A DNA stretch of 64,000 nt from an uncultured cyanobacterium (GTDB lineage: Bacteria; Cyanobacteriota; Cyanobacteriia; Cyanobacteriales; Nostocaceae): NCBI GenBank assembly GCA_903903925.1, contig CAIVAU010000249.1:1-64000 (forward strand), given 5' to 3'. Shown here piece by piece: positions 7,818 through 15,621 of the stretch; positions within the stretch are counted from its first letter, which is position 1; each line of letters starts with the position of its first letter. Both the position numbers and the translations under genes were made by a program. Under the pieces are notes generated by a model, which saw nothing but the letters and a program-made list of their open reading frames with translations, had not been told where the DNA came from and did not search any database.

Positions 7818-9542
7818 ATGTATACTGGTTATCATCTCGCTAATTTACTAGAAAAGCAACATCAACAGCGAGGAACGTTAAATTTATTCAAGAAAGGTAC
7901 TTTTACCCTGCAATGGAGAAGTAAAGTTGGTTCATATCCTCATCCCGATGTAGAGACAATGGTTTCCGCAGGAGAACCTTGTGGTGCTTGGTACGTTACT
8001 CATGGGCGACCAGAAGATAAACGTCAGTTAGACGAAAACTTGGATAAAATGCCAGAACTTCCTCTAAATGGCTATATTCCAGGTTCTTCAATTCGCGGAA
8101 TTGTACGTGCATGGGCGATGGAACGTCCTAGCATTCGTCAGCAAATGTTGGATTTACTGGGGTATCAAAAAGGAAATCTTATACAAGAAGGCAAAATCGA
8201 ATTTTTAGATGCATGGCCCGAAACACCAAGCAAACTTGTTTTAGATATAGTTAACCCACAGCAAGATTTTCAGATTTATCATGACAAGCAAGGTAAGCCA
8301 ATTTCAATTTATACTTTGGGGGATGGTGAAGATACTATTCCGGTGACAGTAGCAATTCGCGGGATTCCTGGTAAAGCAAGCCCCGAAGATGTACAAACAG
8401 TTTGGGAATGGGTGCAACAAGCACTTAGTATTCACGGAGTTGGGAGTCGTACCTCTGCGGGATATGGTCAAATTAAAGCACCTAGCGGTTTTAAAGTCCC
8501 GCCACAATTGCGTCAAGTTGAAAAGGACTCCAGTAGTAAAACCTTTGATTTTATACTTTACAGCCAAGGTTGTGCTGGTGCTGATCAAGGCAAACAAGAT
8601 TTTCGCCCTTCTCATTGGCGCGGTTGGTTGCGTTCTTGGGTATTGCGATTTCTTCTGGGTGTCATGTCTAAAGAGAACGCACACAAAACCTTATGGGAAC
8701 TCATGGGAACTATAGAACCCCATACCCACAAAGGTTGTATAAAAATCCGCATGATCCCTAAGTTAGATAATTGGGGCGATCGCTCAATGAACGAACCTTA
8801 CTTTTATGTTTGGGAAGGTAAATTACAAGTTACAGCACCAAAGGAGATTCTTGACAAAATTATTCTCCCAATTATCCAATTTGCAGTCAGTACAGGTGGT
8901 GTTGGTAGAGGTTGGCGACGACCATTACATATCTTCCATTATCGTAATAATAACAGAGCTGCAACGAGAGGAAGTCATTTAATTATGAAGCTTCCGTATC
9001 GCAACAGCGAAGGAACTTTACAGACAAAACCCTTCAGTTTGCGTCCAAATCCAGAAACTTGGAATACTACCTATGAGAAGTGGTTGGCATCTGTGCAAGC
9101 GTGCTGGGGTGATAGAATCAACATGAATGCAAATCAAGGATTAAAAGCTGAGGTATTTTCACCCCGTACTTGTGCTGTTTATGCTGTTCCTGGTCCTGAA
9201 GCTAACCCAATTGATGAGAATGATTTTGAGTGGCTGGAAACTAATGCACGAGAAACTCGTGGAGAAGGGATGCACCTGATTTACGAACAAACTCCCCCCC
9301 GCAATTATAAACTTAATCCAGAGATAGGAGGGAGTGCAGCCAATGCAGAAAATTCTCATTGTTCTTGGGCAAGTATTAAGCGAATTAATATCCGTAGTCA
9401 AGAAATAGAAGTCGATTGTCAAGAGATTGTTTGCTTATTTATGGGAGGAAAATCACCTCAAGAAAATCATATACGCAGCCATTTTCTTAAAGATTTGAAC
9501 ACAATAGAAGGAAAAGTACATTTATTCGGAGTTTCTCCTTAA
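7818..9542 (+). CDS. cmr6: Two-domain RAMP protein, Cmr6/Cmr1-like fusion
   Basis: 574 residues, about twice the usual Cmr6 length. The first half has a RAMP signature YIPGSSIRG (86-94) and a glycine-rich loop GVGSRTSAGYG (about 207-217), as in Cmr6. The second half has FRPSHWRGWLRSW (from 262), which resembles the Cmr1 motif around the start of its RAMP fold, and a second glycine loop STGGVGRGWRRP (about 357-368). No separate cmr1 exists in the operon. I infer that one polypeptide supplies both Cmr6 and Cmr1, the subunits at the 3' end of the crRNA. It could simply be annotated Cmr6 in databases. It ends 21 bp before the CHAT-SAVED gene. Confidence 0.85.
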   Translation: MYTGYHLANLLEKQHQQRGTLNLFKKGTFTLQWRSKVGSYPHPDVETMVSAGEPCGAWYVTHGRPEDKRQLDENLDKMPELPLNGYIPGSSIRGIVRAWAMERPSIRQQMLDLLGYQKGNLIQEGKIEFLDAWPETPSKLVLDIVNPQQDFQIYHDKQGKPISIYTLGDGEDTIPVTVAIRGIPGKASPEDVQTVWEWVQQALSIHGVGSRTSAGYGQIKAPSGFKVPPQLRQVEKDSSSKTFDFILYSQGCAGADQGKQDFRPSHWRGWLRSWVLRFLLGVMSKENAHKTLWELMGTIEPHTHKGCIKIRMIPKLDNWGDRSMNEPYFYVWEGKLQVTAPKEILDKIILPIIQFAVSTGGVGRGWRRPLHIFHYRNNNRAATRGSHLIMKLPYRNSEGTLQTKPFSLRPNPETWNTTYEKWLASVQACWGDRINMNANQGLKAEVFSPRTCAVYAVPGPEANPIDENDFEWLETNARETRGEGMHLIYEQTPPRNYKLNPEIGGSAANAENSHCSWASIKRINIRSQEIEVDCQEIVCLFMGGKSPQENHIRSHFLKDLNTIEGKVHLFGVSP

Positions 9543-9563
9543 AATTTATAAATTTATAAATCA

Positions 9564-10868
9564 ATGCCCAAAAAGTTAAAAAAACGGATTTTAGTAGTCG
9601 CAGCTAATCCCAGAAACACTACCCATTTGCGGCTAGCAGAAGAAGTCAAAGAAATCGAGCACGCCATACAACAAGCACAAAAACGTAGCGAATTTGATCT
9701 GCTGAAACCATGCTTGGCTACAACATACCGAGATTTATCTCTAGCGATCGCAAACAATAATCCCCAAATAGTTCATTTTTGTGGACACGGAGATGCAGAT
9801 AACGGGCTGGTATTAGAAGATGCAATAGGTCAGGCTACTCTTGTGGATAATCAGACCTTAGCTGGGCTATTCAAATTATTTGCAGACAAGGTTGAATGCG
9901 TTCTACTTAATGCTTGCTATTCTCAAGTGCAAGCGGAAGTTATTAAGGAACACATTAATTATGTAATTGGGATGAATCAGCCTATCGGCGATCGCGCTGC
10001 AATTGAATTTACTATTGGCTTTTATGATGCGCTGGGAGCGGGTAGAGACTATGAGTTTGCTTACTATTTTGGTTGCAATCGGATTTCATTACCACATATT
10101 CAGCAAGCAAATATTCCTGTCTTAAAAAAGAAGCCTTTTGATTTGAATCCTAGTCTTTGGATCCATGCTTGGAAAAAACCCAAACAAAGCTATGGAGATT
10201 CCCCAACAGTTGAACTTGACTGGACGGAGCATTTTGACATTGACTCTCAGCCTCGCCGTATTGCTGACCAAGCAACTTGGGATAATATTTTAAGACCTAA
10301 TTTGATCAAGGCACAAGAACAACTACCAGAAAGAGTCGTCATAGATGTGCGAGGATTGTTGCCTTTATCAGCAGCAGTGGCGATCGGTACTATATTTCCT
10401 GATACTAGAGGATATACTCTACGAGTAGAACAATCAACCGCATTATGGCGATCAGACGCACAGCAATCAGACGCAAAGTTCCGGGTAGTACAAGAAAATG
10501 GTGAACCTGGAGAACATCTCCTGATCGCATTAGGTATCACTGGTGATCCATCATTAGATGTAGCACAACTTAGACAAGATTCCCCGGTTTCATTCAGTGC
10601 TGTAGTTTATGCTGAACCAGAATCAGGTACTGGATCTCAAATTATTACCTCAGACTCTGATGCGGTAGCATTGGCGTTAGATGCCAAAGATTTAATCCGT
10701 CGTTATCGTCATAAATATCATGCTCATTGCATCCACTTAATTCTATTTGCTCCTGTTGGTTTTTGCTTATTTCTAGGTCAGCGATTACGAGTCGTTGGCG
10801 ATGTTGTTTGTTATGAACTTGTGGCTTCCAGAAACTATCAACCTTCGGTTAAATTATTGACGGGTTAA
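9564..10868 (+). CDS. CHAT-SAVED protein: predicted cyclic-oligoadenylate-activated caspase-like protease
   Basis: 434 residues. Residues about 8-185 are a CHAT (caspase-like) domain: it opens RILVVAANP, carries the His motif QIVHFCGHGD with catalytic H75, and the Cys motif VLLNACYS with C118. Residues about 200-434 are a SAVED domain, ending in the family's characteristic IHLILFAPVGFCLFLGQRL and VVCYEL segments. SAVED domains bind cyclic oligonucleotides in CBASS and type III CRISPR effectors, and CHAT domains are cysteine proteases. The gene sits 21 bp downstream of the last cmr gene on the same strand, so it is very likely co-expressed with a Cas10 that keeps its GGDD. I predict activation by cyclic oligoadenylate made on target recognition. 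The protein substrate is unknown and no obvious second protease lies in the operon. Confidence 0.9.
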   Translation: MPKKLKKRILVVAANPRNTTHLRLAEEVKEIEHAIQQAQKRSEFDLLKPCLATTYRDLSLAIANNNPQIVHFCGHGDADNGLVLEDAIGQATLVDNQTLAGLFKLFADKVECVLLNACYSQVQAEVIKEHINYVIGMNQPIGDRAAIEFTIGFYDALGAGRDYEFAYYFGCNRISLPHIQQANIPVLKKKPFDLNPSLWIHAWKKPKQSYGDSPTVELDWTEHFDIDSQPRRIADQATWDNILRPNLIKAQEQLPERVVIDVRGLLPLSAAVAIGTIFPDTRGYTLRVEQSTALWRSDAQQSDAKFRVVQENGEPGEHLLIALGITGDPSLDVAQLRQDSPVSFSAVVYAEPESGTGSQIITSDSDAVALALDAKDLIRRYRHKYHAHCIHLILFAPVGFCLFLGQRLRVVGDVVCYELVASRNYQPSVKLLTG

Positions 10869-10916
10869 AACTTGATGCACAACTACTGACTTAAGTGAAA
10901 AGGAGCAAAGCTACCA

Positions 10917-11639
10917 ATGACAAATTCGCCTCCAATCTTACGGTATTTTGATGATGCAAAGGGCAGAGCTGAACTTCCACGGCTCATCTTCATTTATGGT
11001 AATGTTCTGTTTGAAGATAGAACAATATCATTTCAGGAATATGAGCAAGCAAGGGATAGTGGAAAACTCCCCTTCGAGCAGTTACCTACTCTTGAAGTTG
11101 GTAATACCATCATAGGACAATCGAGTGCGATCGCTCGATATGCGGCAAAAGAAGCAGGATTGTACCCATTAGACAGTGTGCAGGCAGCCATATCAGACAT
11201 GGTGGTCGATGCATGGAGAGATCTGCTAGACCTTTTTTACGGATGCTATGTTGACCGGATTGTGGAGAATAATCGATTAATCATGAAAATGAGGGATGTA
11301 TCAGTGAGAGTGGAGCGTCTACGTGAGTACTTCACCGTAACTGTGCCAATGCACTTGAAAAGGTTTGATCTCCTCATTGAAGACAATCAAGGTTCTCCAT
11401 TTCTTGTTGGTCCATCACTAACATGGGCTGATCTAGCAGTGTTCGATCTTCTATGTACATTCGATGAAACTGCAAAACTTTGGACAACTCCATCTACAGT
11501 CTTGTACATCCCACAGCCTGATGGACCCTTTCAACCCCCAAAGGAACTGCTTAAGCCATATCCAAAGCTTAATGCACTACATTTGATCATCAGTAAAACA
11601 CCTTTGATAGCAGCTTGGCTTCAAACTCATCCATATTAA
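10917..11639 (+). CDS. Glutathione S-transferase-like protein
   Basis: 240 residues with the layout of a eukaryotic-type (sigma/alpha-like) GST. A thioredoxin-fold N-terminus starts LRYFDDAKGRAELPRLIF, a glutathione-site segment QSSAIARYAAKEAGLYP lies at about 68-84, and a helical C-terminal domain contains LVGPSLTWADLAVFDLL. A good Shine-Dalgarno sequence (AAAAGGAG) precedes the ATG. The gene follows the CHAT-SAVED gene by 48 bp on the same strand and ends before a terminator, so it could be the last gene of the defence operon. A role in immunity is not known for GSTs; it may be an unrelated stress gene. Confidence 0.8.
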   Translation: MTNSPPILRYFDDAKGRAELPRLIFIYGNVLFEDRTISFQEYEQARDSGKLPFEQLPTLEVGNTIIGQSSAIARYAAKEAGLYPLDSVQAAISDMVVDAWRDLLDLFYGCYVDRIVENNRLIMKMRDVSVRVERLREYFTVTVPMHLKRFDLLIEDNQGSPFLVGPSLTWADLAVFDLLCTFDETAKLWTTPSTVLYIPQPDGPFQPPKELLKPYPKLNALHLIISKTPLIAAWLQTHPY

Positions 11640-11778
11640 GGTAACAGAACGTTCTTCCGACCATACCGTTATAGATACCATCGTCGGTATATACGCTCGT
11701 ACGGTTATAGATACACGGTGGGTATGTACATCCTTATGGTTATCGCTACTATCGCCGGTAGGTGAGGAAAGAAATAGC

Positions 11779-11810
11779 AAAAGCCCTGCGGTGGCAAACC
11801 GAGGGCTTTT
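11779..11810. terminator. Rho-independent terminator-like hairpin after the cmr/GST run
   Basis: AAAAGCCCT and AGGGCTTTT form a 9-bp stem, extended inside by CGGT/ACCG. The A and T tracts at the two ends allow termination in both directions. Confidence 0.75.
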
Positions 11811-11861
11811 ACTGTATCCTCTCTGTAGACAAATAGTGCTTGCGTCTTTAAGACCCAGTTC

Positions 11862-12008
11862 TCATAACGATTGCTGTTGTTGCTCGTCAATTAATTCTTC
11901 TATCGTCTTGTGACGTTTTCCTGTACTCAAACCAACGGCTATGATATGTGCGAGTTCTGCCGCTGTTTGATATGCTAGTTTAATCTTTGCTTTTTCTTGC
12001 TTGTTCAT
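11862..12008 (-). CDS. Small hypothetical protein (48 aa)
   Basis: An ATG at 12008 opens a 48-residue frame starting MNKQEKAKIKLAYQTAAELA and ending in a Gln-rich tail. The composition is normal for a soluble helical peptide. It is separated from the GST gene by a terminator and transcribed towards it. No family is recognised and the start lacks a clear Shine-Dalgarno sequence, so the call rests on an open frame with sensible composition only. Confidence 0.4.
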   Translation of the reverse strand: MNKQEKAKIKLAYQTAAELAHIIAVGLSTGKRHKTIEELIDEQQQQSL

Positions 12009-12179
12009 AGCCTTGTGTGGGAGTATTTGTTGTGATTAGCTAATGACTAATTGCTCATTGCTTGTTGTCTTCCAGAATACTATAGAAACCGATCAGTAGA
12101 ATTCATCCAGTTGGGTCACCTGATCGGGTGATAAGCTGATGCGCCGCTAGATTGTATAAGACGAAAACGTAAAATTATT

Positions 12180-12201
12180 GTAGTGTGGGCATCTTGCCCA
12201 C
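12180..12201. repeat. Dispersed palindrome (GTAGTG...GCCCAC type)
   Basis: GTAGTGTGGGCATCTTGCCCAC is partly palindromic (GTGGGCA/TGCCCAC) and shares its core with the elements at 14173-14227 and 16935-16975. It is the only notable structure in the rest of the 11640-12270 gap besides the terminator and the small ORF. Confidence 0.6.
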
Positions 12202-12271
12202 GTCCCATATACAAATTAAGTGCGCAACAGCTTATTAGGTGATTGCTAGTGTTATAAAACACTATTGTACC

Positions 12272-13411
12272 TTACGAGTTGGCAAGAAATTCTTCTAATA
12301 ATGGTATATTGACCCAATTAGATGTATTATTTGATTCTTGTGAGAGATCCATCAACAACTGGGAATAAACCCCTTCTCGCAGGGATGGAACTATCGTTAT
12401 ACCCTGCTCAATTCCTTGCACCCATTGGTCTATGACGCGAATAAATGCAGAGATGCGACCATCAGCATGATTTTTGGGAAATAGTAACCTATCTGGAATT
12501 TCGATCTCAGTCAAAGGTTTACCTGGTTGAGAATACCAAACACGGAATCCGTGTATGTAATCTTTTTGATTTTCGCTTCCCAAAACTAAAGTACCGCGAT
12601 CGCCATAAACCTCTAACCAGTGAGTCCGTGATGCATGAACCACCGCACTGATGGAAACCTGACAGGGTGTACCATCTGCTAACTCTAGCATCAACAGACA
12701 GGTGTCATCACTATCCACTGGCTGTGATTCCCCAGTCACGGGGTCTAGTCGCGCTTGAATCGTGGTACTAAAATGAGCACTTAATCTCCGTACAGGACCA
12801 AATAGCCAGTGAACATAATCAAAGGTGTGGGAACCTAAAGACCCTAATGCACCGCCTCCTTGGTCTTGACGTGAATACCAATTCCACGGACGTTTAGCAT
12901 CAGCACGGGAAGAACCTAACCAATCAATTCTAATCAGTCGCTTAGAACCCACATAGCCTTGTGATAACAGTTCATCAACAAGCTGCCATCCTGGGACAAA
13001 GCGAAATTCAAAGTCTACAGCCGCAACAACGCCTTTTGAGAGTGCTAGTTGATAAAGTTCTTTTGCTTGGGCTACATTTAAAGTTATAGGTTTTTCTAGT
13101 AATAAATGTTTCCCAGCTTCCAGAACCATTTTTGCCATTTCATAATGCAAAAATGGTGGTGTAGAAATGCTGACAGCTTGCACTTCTGGTAATTCCACGA
13201 TATCTGCGATTGTTTCACAGGCTTGAGGAATATTGTGGGATTGTGCGATCGCCTTGGCTTGATCTAAGTCTCGGTGATATACAGCAACGACATTTGTACG
13301 CGGATGAGCTTGAAATCCTGGAATATGAACTTTTTGACCAAATCCTGTACCTACCACAGCGACTCCAATAGGTAGCTGAGCAGATGGTTTGTTTGCAGAG
13401 GATGTGGGCAT
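12272..13411 (-). CDS. Gfo/Idh/MocA family oxidoreductase
   Basis: 379 residues from the ATG at 13411. The N-terminal Rossmann fold has VAVVGTGFGQKVHIPGFQ (NAD(P) binding), and the EKP motif of the family is present in HLLLEKPITLNVAQAKEL. The C-terminal half is the GFO_IDH_MocA C domain (GGGALGSLGSHTFDYVHWLFG). The substrate is unknown; relatives act on sugars, inositols or biliverdin. An upstream in-frame ATG at 13459 would add 16 residues encoded by a GGGGAGT heptamer array, so I reject that start. The gene follows the PAP-like gene by 47 bp on the same strand. Confidence 0.9.
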   Translation of the reverse strand: MPTSSANKPSAQLPIGVAVVGTGFGQKVHIPGFQAHPRTNVVAVYHRDLDQAKAIAQSHNIPQACETIADIVELPEVQAVSISTPPFLHYEMAKMVLEAGKHLLLEKPITLNVAQAKELYQLALSKGVVAAVDFEFRFVPGWQLVDELLSQGYVGSKRLIRIDWLGSSRADAKRPWNWYSRQDQGGGALGSLGSHTFDYVHWLFGPVRRLSAHFSTTIQARLDPVTGESQPVDSDDTCLLMLELADGTPCQVSISAVVHASRTHWLEVYGDRGTLVLGSENQKDYIHGFRVWYSQPGKPLTEIEIPDRLLFPKNHADGRISAFIRVIDQWVQGIEQGITIVPSLREGVYSQLLMDLSQESNNTSNWVNIPLLEEFLANS

Positions 13412-13420
13412 AATCTTAGA

Positions 13421-13453
13421 GTTAGGAGTTAGGAGTGGGGAGTGGGGAGTGGG
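13421..13453. repeat. Heptamer array (GGAGTTA / GGGGAGT)
   Basis: Short tandem heptamers between the PAP-like gene and the oxidoreductase. They create a spurious N-terminal extension of the oxidoreductase frame. Confidence 0.75.
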
Positions 13454-13458
13454 CATCA

Positions 13459-14064
13459 TTAGATTTCTCGAATCCAGAGTGCTAATCCACCCTCTCGACC
13501 GCGAGCTGCAATGAAGTTTTCTGTCACCAAAAAAAATCCGAAAAAGGGTAGTTTTGTGATAGACTGGTTGTAAAAGTCAACAGTTTTAATTTTACCACCT
13601 CGAATCTGACCATTGTAAATAATCTGACTAAACAGACTAATTTGCATTTGGGTAAAATCAAACGCCAATAAATTCTTTTTACCTAAATATTGCGCTGGAC
13701 CCGTGAGTTTCAACAATAAGGAACCTAGTTGAACCGAATTGCCGATTTCGCTAGCTTGTGACGTAGTACTAAAAGAAATCTTGATTAGGGCTAACTTAGG
13801 AACATAAATACCTTTGCCTAACACAATTCCCCCTCGTTTTTTGGCTTTACGAGTTCCAGTTGTAAAGCAAAGTTGCCATTGACCAAGTAAGGATTCAAAG
13901 GGATATGTTAACCGTTGCTGCTTCGTAGTTTTTTCGGCTTGTAACAACGCATTGACTACGACACTTGCAGAAGGACGTTCAACCTTCTTTCCTCGATACA
14001 CAGCCGTAGCCTGGAAGAGTACAGCCATAAAATCAGGTGAAGCTTTTGATGTTAAATCAGTCAT
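13459..14064 (-). CDS. PAP/fibrillin-like protein
   Basis: 201 residues. The pattern LLGQWQLCFTTGTRKAKKRG near residue 64, followed by a beta-rich region and a C-terminal FLVTENFIAARGREGGLALW, resembles the plastid-lipid-associated/fibrillin family that cyanobacteria share with chloroplasts. Those proteins bind lipids or stabilise membranes. No signal peptide or membrane segment is evident. Likeness is moderate, so the family is probable rather than certain. Confidence 0.65.
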   Translation of the reverse strand: MTDLTSKASPDFMAVLFQATAVYRGKKVERPSASVVVNALLQAEKTTKQQRLTYPFESLLGQWQLCFTTGTRKAKKRGGIVLGKGIYVPKLALIKISFSTTSQASEIGNSVQLGSLLLKLTGPAQYLGKKNLLAFDFTQMQISLFSQIIYNGQIRGGKIKTVDFYNQSITKLPFFGFFLVTENFIAARGREGGLALWIREI

Positions 14065-14172
14065 GAAAAGGTTGTAGGGGTTAGGGTGTAGGGTGTAGGG
14101 TATAAATATGGGGATGCCTTCCCTCTAACAGGGTGCAGTTGTTTTAGGGAGCATCCCAATGAGGGTAAATTC

Positions 14173-14227
14173 GTAGTGCGAGCATCTTGCTCGCTTGTAC
14201 TACACGTGAGCAAGATGCTCACACTAC
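14173..14227. repeat. Dispersed palindromic repeat pair
   Basis: Two facing copies (GTAGTGCGAGCATCTTGC... and ...GAGCAAGATGCTCACACTAC) form a long imperfect hairpin in the gap between the PAP-like and acyltransferase genes. Same family as 12180-12201 and 16935-16975. Confidence 0.75.
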
Positions 14228-14259
14228 TGATCGTCTTTGATCTTCCCCCACACCCCATT

Positions 14260-15546
14260 CTAGATATGACCAAGCACTTTTTTTTGAAACCAGCGTTTGA
14301 TGATTGGTTGTATTTTTAGTTCTAAAAGGTAAGCAGTCATGATCGTTAGTCCCGCCCAAATCAAGGCGCGAATTGTAAAAGTGATTGGTGAGCCGCTAAA
14401 TATTGACAATCTGTGCATGAAATTTAGAATTGGCATATGAAAAACATAGATGCCGTAGGAAATGCTGCCAAAAAATGCAAGATGCTTGAGTATGTTAGGG
14501 CTGACTTGCCAGCGCCAGAGAGCTAATCCTAGAACTAAATGGGCAACTGCAATCAACCAAGTTTCGTTGCCAATGAGTCTGCCAGATGCAAGTAGATAAA
14601 CACTATGGGCAAGGGGTAACGTGATTGCTATTGTCGCATACCAACGTGCATGAGGCAACTTTCTTTGGGTGAGGGATGCAAATAGGAGAGCGCAAAGTGG
14701 GAAGTAGACAAAATCGCTAATGCTAATTTCTGCCAGCCTGCTTGTAGCTAGACCAAAATCGTTGAGTAAAACCTTACCAATATCTAATTTGTCCGTGGCT
14801 ATGTAAAGTAGGAGATAACTTAATAGGGGAATTTTTGTGAAAGCTTGCGATCGCGGTTTTTTCCAAGCTAGCCAAAGTCCAAATAGCCAAAACAGCCAAC
14901 CTGCGGCATAGCCGGAAACAATTGTCGGGAAAATAGGAATAAAAATAGATAAACAGGCAACTGCGAATGAACCGATAATCAATGACAGAACTTTGGGACG
15001 GAAATACCAAACTCCCAGAAAAATGATGTAGTAAACCACTTCATAATGCAGTGTCCATAACACCCCATTGCCTGGAAGCAACGCCGATACTCCCGCTTGC
15101 AAAAAGAATAAATTGCCAAGAACCGTTTTCCAAGTGGCTGTGGGGACGGCAAGTACACCCAAGGCGATCGCAACTAAATAGATGGGATAAAGTCTAATAA
15201 ACCGTCTTAATAAATAACGGATGGCATTGGATCGGGAAAAAGGCAATTGGTTAGTTATGCCAATTACATAGCCAGAGAGGGTAAAGAAGATGAGAATCCC
15301 GCCATGAGCTGCATTAAAAAAGAAACCCAAGGGAAAAGTTGGGTGATAAGCTGGATCAAGCATTTTTTCATAAAAAAAGATGTGGGAATAGGCAACCCAA
15401 AGTGCCGCCAGTCCCCGTAGTCCCTCTAGGGCATAGTCATAAACCTTTCTGCCATCAGCCTTGTGATCAAAAAGGGGAGCAAAGCGATCGCGTAAATCCG
15501 TATCATCTAAAGTTTGGTTTCGCATTTGGGCTAAATCTTGAGTCAT
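14260..15546 (-). CDS. Acyltransferase 3 family membrane protein (OafA/YrhL-like)
   Basis: 428 residues with about ten hydrophobic segments. The family signature is present: LEGLRGLAALWVAYSHIFF near residue 42 (catalytic-type His after the first helix), GGILIFFTLSGYVIG, and RRFIRLYPIYLVAI. Such inner-membrane proteins O-acylate sugars, lipids or polysaccharides; the substrate here is unknown. The C-terminus is short and basic (IIKRWFQKKVLGHI). It stands alone on the minus strand, followed by repeats. Confidence 0.88.
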   Translation of the reverse strand: MTQDLAQMRNQTLDDTDLRDRFAPLFDHKADGRKVYDYALEGLRGLAALWVAYSHIFFYEKMLDPAYHPTFPLGFFFNAAHGGILIFFTLSGYVIGITNQLPFSRSNAIRYLLRRFIRLYPIYLVAIALGVLAVPTATWKTVLGNLFFLQAGVSALLPGNGVLWTLHYEVVYYIIFLGVWYFRPKVLSLIIGSFAVACLSIFIPIFPTIVSGYAAGWLFWLFGLWLAWKKPRSQAFTKIPLLSYLLLYIATDKLDIGKVLLNDFGLATSRLAEISISDFVYFPLCALLFASLTQRKLPHARWYATIAITLPLAHSVYLLASGRLIGNETWLIAVAHLVLGLALWRWQVSPNILKHLAFFGSISYGIYVFHMPILNFMHRLSIFSGSPITFTIRALIWAGLTIMTAYLLELKIQPIIKRWFQKKVLGHI

Positions 15547-15547
15547 T

Positions 15548-15581
15548 GTTGACAGTTAACTGTCAACTGTCAACTGTCAAC
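15548..15581. repeat. TGTCAAC tandem repeat
   Basis: Four to five copies of a TGTCAAC heptamer, with one inverted copy (GTTGACAGTTAAC), just upstream of the acyltransferase start. Confidence 0.75.
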
Positions 15582-15621
15582 TTCTTACAGAATCCCCTTC
15601 CCCTTTAGAGATGGGGGAGTA

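Noticed and set aside
11641..11763. Degenerate CCGTTATAGATAC repeats that read as Arg/Tyr-rich peptide (RPYRYRYHRRY) in frame with the GST stop
   Set aside because: No start codon and the pattern decays quickly; could be a remnant of a PYRY-rich peptide gene, but support is too weak.
14061..14273. Minus-strand 70-codon frame
   Set aside because: Spans the palindromic repeat and GTAGGGTGTAGGG copies; low-complexity translation, no protein features.
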